Shown in pieces: positions 58,346-64,000 of a stretch of 64,000 nt of DNA. The notes below the pieces were generated by a model, which saw nothing but the letters and a program-made list of their open reading frames with translations, had not been told where the DNA came from and did no database searches. Location: NCBI RefSeq assembly GCF_013375155.1, contig NZ_JABXOF010000001.1, positions 62,001 through 126,000 of the forward strand, in the 5' to 3' direction. The stretch comes from Serratia ureilytica (GTDB lineage Bacteria > Pseudomonadota > Gammaproteobacteria > Enterobacterales > Enterobacteriaceae). Both the position numbers and the translations under genes were made by a program. The number at the start of each line of letters is the position of its first letter. The first letter of the stretch is position 1.

Positions 58346-59239
58346 TTAATGAAACGTCTCCACCGCCCAGTCGATGAACGCCCGCAGCTTGCCGCTGAGG
58401 TGGCGATTGGACGGGTAGACCACGTACATCTGCTCCGGCGGCGGCTGCCAGTCGTGCAGCAGGCTGACCAGTTCGCCGCGCTCGAGGTGCGGCTGCGCCA
58501 TAAACCGATAGATCTGGATGATGCCCAAGCCGGCCAGGCTCGCCGCCAGCAGCGCGTTGCCTTCATTGATGCTGACCGGGTAGCGCTGTTGGATGGCGAT
58601 CTCTTTGCCGCGCTCGACATAGCGTTGCGGATGGATGCGGTCGTTGACCGGATGGCGGTAGTGCACCATCGGAAAACCCTGTTCCAGATCGCACGGATGG
58701 CGCGGGGTGCCGTGGCGCGCCAGATAGGCCGGGGTGGCGCAGCTGACCCAGTCCAGATCGAACAGACGCCGGGCGATCAGGCTGGAATCGGCCAACGGAC
58801 CGCTGCGGATCACGCAGTCAGCGCTGTCGCTGATCAAATCGATAACGCGATCGCCGATGCTGAGATCGATCTGGATTTGCGGGTAGCGTTCCAAAAAGCC
58901 GGGCAGCGCCGGCAACAGCAGTTGGCGGGCGGTGCCGCTGCCGGTATCGATGCGCAGCACGCCCTGCGGAGAATTCTGCGACTCGGTCAGACAGCCCTCC
59001 ATCTGCTCCAAATCCGCCAGCCATTTCACCGTATTCTGGTAATAGCATTCGCCTTCGCGGGTGACCGACACGCTGCGGGTGGTGCGCTGGAACAGTTTGG
59101 TCTGCAGGTGATCCTCCAGATTTTGGATCAGCTTGGTGACCGTCGCTTTCGGCATGCCCAGCGAATCGGCGGCGCGGGTAAAGCCGCCGGTTTCCACGAC
59201 GCGGTTAAAGACCCGGATAGCGAGCAAATGATGGTCCAT
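58346..59239 (-). CDS. LysR-family regulator (CrgA-like)
   Basis: A 297-residue LysR regulator: winged helix RVFNRVVETGGFTRAADSLGMPKATVTKLIQNLEDHL (residues 9-45) and effector domain from about 90 (GVLRIDTGSGTARQLLLPALPGFLERYP). It resembles the CrgA/DmlR subgroup. It lies 59 bp downstream of an MFS exporter in the same direction, with a hairpin between, so it could be co-transcribed and control that exporter. Confidence 0.87.
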   Translation of the reverse strand: MDHHLLAIRVFNRVVETGGFTRAADSLGMPKATVTKLIQNLEDHLQTKLFQRTTRSVSVTREGECYYQNTVKWLADLEQMEGCLTESQNSPQGVLRIDTGSGTARQLLLPALPGFLERYPQIQIDLSIGDRVIDLISDSADCVIRSGPLADSSLIARRLFDLDWVSCATPAYLARHGTPRHPCDLEQGFPMVHYRHPVNDRIHPQRYVERGKEIAIQQRYPVSINEGNALLAASLAGLGIIQIYRFMAQPHLERGELVSLLHDWQPPPEQMYVVYPSNRHLSGKLRAFIDWAVETFH

Positions 59240-59252
59240 AGGTTCTCAACGC

Positions 59253-59278
59253 CATGCCCCGGCGGTGGCCGGGGCATG
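59253..59278. terminator. Hairpin between MFS exporter and LysR genes
   Basis: A 10-bp stem CATGCCCCGG / CCGGGGCATG with a six-base loop and no T run; it may attenuate read-through from the exporter into the regulator. Confidence 0.5.
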
Positions 59279-59298
59279 TTTCTGCAGATAGATAATGA

Positions 59299-60483
59299 TT
59301 AACACTGTTTAGCGCCAATCGCGCCGGAGCGCAAGCTGAGGCCAAATACCAGCGTGGCGGAGAGGATCAGCGCGCCGCCAAACAGCATGGCGCTGCTGAC
59401 GCCCTGCCAGTCCACCACCTCGCCGCCCAGCAGTGCGCCGGAGGCCAGCGCGATCTGGATGACGCACACCAACAGCGCCTGACCGGCTTCCGGCGCCTGC
59501 GGCACGGCGGCGAACATCCAGTTGGTGGCGCAGACCGGCACGGCGCCAAAGGCCAGCCCCCATACCAGCACCATCAAAGTGGCGCCGGCGAGGCCGCTGA
59601 GCAGCGGCGAAACGATCAAAATGCCCGCCAGCATGGCGGCGATCAGTATGAAGGTGGCGCGCAGGCTGTGTTCCGCCAGACGCTCGCCGAGAAAGGTGCC
59701 CAGCAGGCCGATGGCGCCATAGGCCAACAGCTGCAGCGAGATCGCCGATGGGCTGAGCACGAACACCTGCTGCAGCAGGGGCCGCAGATAGGTATAGGCG
59801 GCGAAGTGGCCGATGAACAACAGCACGATGGCGATCAGGCCGATGCGCGCCATCGGCAGGCGCAGCGGCAGCACCAGATCGCGCGGCGTGACCGGTCGGG
59901 AAGGCGGTACCGACGTGAGCAAACGCAGCTGCGCCAACAGTACGCCGACTGCCAGCGCCGCACCGCCGAAGAAGGCGGCGCGCCAGCCGAACAGATCGCC
60001 GATCAGCGCCCCGGCCGGCACGCCGCATACCGCGCCGACCGAGATGCCGCTGAGGATCAGCGCAGTGGCGCGGCCCTGGCTGGCTTCCGGCACCAGATGG
60101 CGGCCGTAGTTGGCGGCGAACGACCAGAAGCCGCCGACGCAGATGCCCAGCAGCACGCGGCCCAGCAGCATCATCGGGAAGTTGATGGCCAGCGCCGCCA
60201 CCAGGTTGGACACCATCAGCAGCAACGACAGCCCCAGCATCAGCAGGCGTCTGTCCAGCCGGCCGGAAGCCAGACTCAATACCGGCGCGGCCACCGCCGC
60301 CACGATGCCGGGCATGGTCACCATCAGCCCGGCGGTGCCGGTGCTGACGCCGAGCGAAGGGGCGATGTTGGTCAGCAGGCCGATCGGCAAAAACTCGGTG
60401 GTGACCATGACAAAACAGGCGACCGTCAGCGAGAAGATCGCCGGCCACGGGGATGATGCAGGGTTATCTTTATTATTCAGCAT
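59299..60483 (-). CDS. MFS drug exporter (DHA1, YdhP/NepI/AraJ-like)
   Basis: A 394-residue twelve-helix major facilitator of the DHA1 drug-proton antiporter group: MVTTEFLPIGLLTNIAPSLG in helix 1, LASGRLDRRLLMLGLSLL (motif A), and GISVGAVCGVPAGALIGDLFGWRAAF (motif C/antiporter motif region). Substrates of such exporters include sugars, nucleosides and drugs. A CRP-like site lies about 50 bp upstream. A LysR gene follows. Confidence 0.87.
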   Translation of the reverse strand: MLNNKDNPASSPWPAIFSLTVACFVMVTTEFLPIGLLTNIAPSLGVSTGTAGLMVTMPGIVAAVAAPVLSLASGRLDRRLLMLGLSLLLMVSNLVAALAINFPMMLLGRVLLGICVGGFWSFAANYGRHLVPEASQGRATALILSGISVGAVCGVPAGALIGDLFGWRAAFFGGAALAVGVLLAQLRLLTSVPPSRPVTPRDLVLPLRLPMARIGLIAIVLLFIGHFAAYTYLRPLLQQVFVLSPSAISLQLLAYGAIGLLGTFLGERLAEHSLRATFILIAAMLAGILIVSPLLSGLAGATLMVLVWGLAFGAVPVCATNWMFAAVPQAPEAGQALLVCVIQIALASGALLGGEVVDWQGVSSAMLFGGALILSATLVFGLSLRSGAIGAKQC

Positions 60484-60531
60484 AATGCCGCTCTTCTCAG
60501 GTGAATGCGCAGGCCGCGCTCGGGGCGCGGC

Positions 60532-60545
60532 GTGATCAAAGTCAC
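60532..60545. promoter_or_regulatory. CRP-like site upstream of the MFS exporter
   Basis: GTGA-TCAAAG-TCAC, a perfect CRP core, centred about 55 bp before the start codon. Confidence 0.5.
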
Positions 60546-60702
60546 AATCTACGGCAGGCTGAAGGCGCAGATAAATCCATCTGCGGTGGTTACACTGTTT
60601 CTGAGGGGGAACAATGACGGCAGCGAGTTAAAACGCGGCTTGCGCCGCGCCGAGGGGAAAGGAATAAAACGGTATAAGGTTATGACCGGGCCGCGCGCGG
60701 CG

Positions 60703-62268
60703 CTAGAGCCCAGGCGCTTTCCACAATGAGGTGGTCAGGCCGCTATCCACCAGCGTCAGCTGATCGGCGTAAATCCGCCGCCAGTTTTCTTTCTGTTCCT
60801 GATACCGCGCATGGTTGGTGAGATCCGGCTGATGCTCGCGCTCCCAGCGCACCAGCTGCTCGCCGGTTTCGGCCAGCGACGCGTAAAGCCCGGCGCCGAC
60901 CCCGGCGGCGATCGCGCAGCCCAGCGCGGTGGCTTCTTTCACCACCGGCACCCGCACCGTCAGGCCGGTGACGTCGCTGAGGATCTGGCTCCACAGTTTG
61001 CCCTTCGCACCGCCGCCGGCGAACACCAGCGAGCGGGCCTGCACGCCGGAGAAGGCGGCGATCTGCTCCAGATTACAGGCTGAGACGATGGCGGCATTCT
61101 CCTCCAGCGCGCGGAACAACGTCTGTTTGTTGCAGCGTTCAGGATCGATAGACATGTTGATGAATGACGGCGCCGCGTGATACCAGGTTTTGAAATGCAT
61201 GGCGTCGGAAAAGATCGGCATCACGCCGTAGGCGCCCGGCGGCACCCTGGCCGCCATCTCTTCCAGCAGGCTGTAAGCGTCGATCCCCAGTCGCTCCGCC
61301 AGCAGTTTCTCTTCGGCGCAGAAAGCGTCGCGGAACCAGCGCATGGTCAGGCCGGTAAAGAAGCTGATGGATTCCGCCTGCGCCATGCCGGGAATGACAT
61401 GAGGGTTAATGCGGATGTTCATTTCCGGATCGATGGCCGGTTCCGGCAGGTTGACGATTTGCTGCCAGAAGGTGCCGCCGAGCACCGCCGTCTGCCCGGC
61501 GCGCACGATGCCGAGGCCCAGGCTGCCGAGCTGCACGTCGCCGCCGCCCATCACCACCGGGGTGCCGCGCAGCAGCCCGCTCTCCTGGGCCGCCTGCTCG
61601 GTGACGCGCCCCAGCACGACGCCGGTCTCTTTCACCGGCGACAGAATATCGGCGCGCAGCCCGGCCATATCGAGCAGCGCCGGCCGCCAGTCGCGGCTGG
61701 TCAGATCCAGCATGCCGGTAGTGCCGGCGTTGGAAGGATCGACCGCCAGCTCGCCGCTCAGCATGTAGGCCAGCCAGTCGCTGATCATGGTCAGCGTCGC
61801 CGCCTGGCGATAGATGTCCGGCCGGTGGTGCGCCAGCCACAGCAGGCGCGGCATGGCGCTCAGCGCCAGCGTCTGGCCGGAGTACTGGTAGACCTCACGT
61901 TCGAAGCCGTGGTTGTGCAACTCTTTCAGTTCGCTGACTTCATGGCTGGCGCGCGCATCGACATTGGCGCAGGCCCAGATCGGCACGCCGTTGCGATCGT
62001 ACAGAACGATGCCTTCACGCATCGAGCAGCAGGCTACCGCACGGATCGCCTGCGCGCTCAGCCCCGCGCGCTGCAACGCCTGGCGGATGCACTGGCAGGC
62101 CAACTGCCAGTTGCGGTTGAGATCGAATTCCATCGAGCCGGGCACGCCCGGCACCGCGAGGTGTTGCCACTCGGCCTGGCCGTGCGCGATCTGATTGCCC
62201 GCCAGATCGAAGATCACCGCGCGAATGCTGCCTGTTCCTGCGTCCAGCGCCATCAAGTAGTTATCCAT
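60703..62268 (-). CDS. lsrK: Autoinducer-2 kinase LsrK
   Basis: A 521-residue FGGY-family kinase that phosphorylates the quorum signal AI-2 (DPD) after uptake. The match with LsrK is very strong: [92 protein letters not shown] and the C-terminal [11 protein letters not shown]. The ATP-binding and substrate Asp motifs are intact. It is divergent from lsrG with a 193-bp spacer. No lsrR, lsrACDB, lsrF or tam-like gene lies within the window. Confidence 0.96.
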   Translation of the reverse strand: MDNYLMALDAGTGSIRAVIFDLAGNQIAHGQAEWQHLAVPGVPGSMEFDLNRNWQLACQCIRQALQRAGLSAQAIRAVACCSMREGIVLYDRNGVPIWACANVDARASHEVSELKELHNHGFEREVYQYSGQTLALSAMPRLLWLAHHRPDIYRQAATLTMISDWLAYMLSGELAVDPSNAGTTGMLDLTSRDWRPALLDMAGLRADILSPVKETGVVLGRVTEQAAQESGLLRGTPVVMGGGDVQLGSLGLGIVRAGQTAVLGGTFWQQIVNLPEPAIDPEMNIRINPHVIPGMAQAESISFFTGLTMRWFRDAFCAEEKLLAERLGIDAYSLLEEMAARVPPGAYGVMPIFSDAMHFKTWYHAAPSFINMSIDPERCNKQTLFRALEENAAIVSACNLEQIAAFSGVQARSLVFAGGGAKGKLWSQILSDVTGLTVRVPVVKEATALGCAIAAGVGAGLYASLAETGEQLVRWEREHQPDLTNHARYQEQKENWRRIYADQLTLVDSGLTTSLWKAPGL

Positions 62269-62461
62269 AGCCTATGCTCTCAGGGGGAGGAATAGTAACT
62301 ATAGATGCCGCCGTCTTCCCTCGCCGGGGGCGGGGTGGGCATCGCCGGTGCGATTTGTGAGCCAGGCGGCAAAATTGCCGTTGCGGCAGGGCAATCGACG
62401 GGAATAAACCTATGGTTGGAAAGCGCCATGCTGCGGCGCGCCGTTTAAACAAGGAGCTGTC

Positions 62462-62755
62462 ATGCACGTCACATTGGTAGAGATCAACGTTAAACAGGAC
62501 AAGATCGACGAATTTATCGACGTTTTCCGCGCCAATCATCTGGGGGCGATCGAAGAGCCGGGCAACCTGCGTTTCGACGTGCTGCAGGATGAGCATATTC
62601 CGACGCGGTTTTACATCTACGAAGCCTATCGCGACGAGCAGGCGGTAGCGGCGCACAAGCAGACCCCACACTATCTGCAGTGCGTGGAGAAGCTGGAAGC
62701 GCTGATGACCGGCCCGCGCAAGAAAACCACCTTCATCGGCCTGATGCCGGAATAA
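62462..62755 (+). CDS. lsrG: Phospho-AI-2 isomerase LsrG
   Basis: A 97-residue ABM-fold protein that isomerises phospho-DPD during AI-2 breakdown: [41 protein letters not shown], with the active-site His in [21 protein letters not shown] precedes the ATG. In E. coli lsrG follows lsrF in lsrACDBFG; here it is alone and divergent from lsrK. An AAACGCC/GGCGTTT palindrome (62754-62767) overlaps its stop codon region. Confidence 0.93.
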   Translation: MHVTLVEINVKQDKIDEFIDVFRANHLGAIEEPGNLRFDVLQDEHIPTRFYIYEAYRDEQAVAAHKQTPHYLQCVEKLEALMTGPRKKTTFIGLMPE

Positions 62756-62842
62756 ACGCCGGCGTTTGCCGGTGTCCATGCGCCCGGTTTGGTTGTAACC
62801 TGCAAGGCAAAGCGAATTTTCAATGGGATAAGCGGGGCGAGG

Positions 62843-63748
62843 ATGACATTGCGCGATCGGCTGTTGGCGCTGTTGGTGGTGGTGATCTGGGGCGTGAATT
62901 TCGTGGTAATCAAGTTCGGCCTGCAGGGGATGCCGCCGTTCCTGTTGGCCGGGATGCGTTTTTTACTGGTGGCGTTGCCGGCGATCTTCTTTATCCCGCG
63001 CCCGACCATCCCGTGGAAATGGCTGTTGCTCTACGGCATGACCATGAGTTTCGCGCAGTTTGCCTTTCTGTTTGTCGCCATCAAGGTGGGCATGCCGGCG
63101 GGGCTGGCCTCGCTGGTGTTGCAGGCGCAGGTGTTCTTCACCCTGCTGTTGGGTGTCGTGCTGATGGGCGAAAAGCTGCGCGTCAATCATTTCGTCGGCA
63201 TCGCCATCGCCAGCGGCGGCATGCTGGCGCTGGCGCAGGCCAGCCTGCATAAGCCGGGCAGCGGCGCGGTCCCCCTGGCGGGCCTGTTGCTGACCCTGGC
63301 GGCGGCGTTCTCCTGGGCGCTGGGCAACCTGACAAACAAGAAGATCCTGGCCGGTTTCCCGCAGCGCAATATTTTGTCGCTGGTGGTGTGGAGCGCGCCG
63401 ATCCCTGTACTGCCGTTCCTGATTTGCAGCTGGCTGTTCGACGGCCCGCAGGCGGTGCTGGCCAGCCTGAGCCATGTGCAGGTCGGCACCTGGCTGGCGG
63501 TTGCCTATCTGGCGTTCGCCGCCACGCTGTTCGGTTATTCGGTGTGGGGCAGCCTGCTGGGGCGCTACGAAACCTGGCGCGTCGCGCCGCTGACGCTGCT
63601 GGTGCCGCTGGTCGGGCTGTTCGCCGCCTGGCTGCTGCTGGACGAAGCGCTGTCGCCGGCGCAGTTCGGCGGCGCGTTGCTGGTGCTGGCCGGCATGGCG
63701 GTCAATACCTTCGGGTTGCCGCGCCGACGGGCCGTCGCGGTGCGCTAA
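62843..63748 (+). CDS. eamA: O-acetylserine/cysteine exporter EamA
   Basis: A 301-residue ten-helix drug/metabolite transporter resembling E. coli EamA (YdeD): LLALLVVVIWGVNFVVIKFGLQGMPPF, SFAQFAFLFVAIKVGMPAGL, LQAQVFFTLLLGV, and GRYETWRVAPLTLLVPLVGL. EamA exports O-acetylserine and cysteine pathway metabolites. The start at 62843 matches the family N-terminus (MTLRDRLLAL). It is probably independent of lsrG, 87 bp upstream. Confidence 0.9.
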   Translation: MTLRDRLLALLVVVIWGVNFVVIKFGLQGMPPFLLAGMRFLLVALPAIFFIPRPTIPWKWLLLYGMTMSFAQFAFLFVAIKVGMPAGLASLVLQAQVFFTLLLGVVLMGEKLRVNHFVGIAIASGGMLALAQASLHKPGSGAVPLAGLLLTLAAAFSWALGNLTNKKILAGFPQRNILSLVVWSAPIPVLPFLICSWLFDGPQAVLASLSHVQVGTWLAVAYLAFAATLFGYSVWGSLLGRYETWRVAPLTLLVPLVGLFAAWLLLDEALSPAQFGGALLVLAGMAVNTFGLPRRRAVAVR

Positions 63749-63830
63749 ACCTAACAGGGCAATTCTGTTCAATACGTTGTCGGCGCGGCCCGGCATTCTG
63801 GCGCCTGTGAATTTTTCCTCAGGTGCCCTC

Positions 63831-64000
63831 ATGAATAATATCTACCTTTCCATGGCCGCATTTGCGCTGGCGGCCTCCATCACGCCCGGCCCGGTCAACA
63901 TCGTCGCATTGAGCGCCGGGGCGCAGTTCGGCTTTGGCGCGACCCAGCGTCACGTGTTCGGCGCCACGCTGGGGTTTACCCTGTTGCTGGTGCTGCTGGG
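63831..64000 (+). CDS. LysE/RhtB-family exporter (N-terminal part; runs off the window)
   Basis: ATG at 63831 begins MNNIYLSMAAFALAASITPG, with the family marker ITPGPVNIVALSAG and the first hydrophobic helix of the LysE/RhtB amino-acid exporter family. Only 56 codons are inside the window. It follows eamA by 82 bp in the same direction. Confidence 0.85.
   Translation, partial: MNNIYLSMAAFALAASITPGPVNIVALSAGAQFGFGATQRHVFGATLGFTLLLVLL

Noticed and set aside
1-64000. CRISPR arrays, tRNA or rRNA genes, insertion sequences
   Set aside because: No regularly spaced long repeats, no cloverleaf or conserved TPsiC arm that I could find, and no transposase-like protein in any frame.

Overview
The window is a GC-rich, gene-dense enterobacterial chromosome segment. 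Orthologues of ansP, pbpG, yohC, yohD, yohP, yedI, nlpA, dld, ddlA, ybdL, bglX, cdh, yajD, lsrK, lsrG and eamA are recognisable by protein similarity. The codon usage, the many LysR/GNAT accessory genes and the mix of orthologues fit Serratia, most likely the S. marcescens complex. This assignment comes from recalled protein similarity, not from a database search. I saw no rRNA, tRNA, CRISPR array, transposase or integrase.

Layout, left to right. 1-5.9 kb: a minus-strand operon with a UhpABC-like sugar-phosphate sensing system followed by AfuA/AfuB, an ABC importer of the hexose-phosphate type; its ATPase lies off the left edge. 6-12.3 kb: arylamine N-acetyltransferase, then a more AT-rich polysaccharide island (flippase, TupA-like ATP-grasp protein, beta-helix tailspike-like protein) containing a 200-bp patchwork of broken gene tails. 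12.4-21 kb: 2OG oxygenase, asparagine permease, PACE efflux pump with its LysR regulator, DedA protein, GlxA regulator with an S-adenosylhomocysteine-hydrolase-like protein, and PBP7. 21-29.8 kb: small enzymes, acetyltransferases, NlpA, a DUF1460 lipoprotein, YohC and the 27-residue YohP.

29.8-35.2 kb is the region I find most interesting. A FecCD-type ABC importer operon has a Fur box about 190 bp upstream and a near-consensus Zur box ending 3 bp before its first ATG, with a foldable segment between them. Facing it is a Fur-boxed operon for an Aer-like PAS protein and a diflavin reductase. Together they suggest a metal-starvation uptake and reduction module under iron and zinc control.

35-46 kb: dld, a ParD-like/methionine aminopeptidase pair, ddlA, an amino-acid binding protein, ybdL, a LysR regulator and bglX with a downstream TIM-barrel-like gene. 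46-49.6 kb: a ToxR-like membrane regulator with a coupled exported partner, two very small proteins, an O-antigen-ligase/PglL-like membrane protein and a coupled LuxR-type regulator. 49.6-56.2 kb: a hydrolase, cdh, and a MarR-led operon for a cytochrome c / 2Fe-2S / molybdenum oxidoreductase. 56.2-57.4 kb: a chromosomal ParA plus ribbon-helix-helix pair with 12-bp iteron-like repeats; the same repeats at the same 16-bp spacing occur 20 kb away between map and dld. 57.4-64 kb: yajD, a GNAT, an MFS exporter with LysR, a divergent lsrK/lsrG pair without the other lsr genes, eamA and a truncated LysE-type exporter.

The backbone genes yohD, pbpG, yohC, dld and bglX occur in the reverse of their E. 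coli chromosomal order but spread over about 28 kb, with accessory genes filling the gaps.
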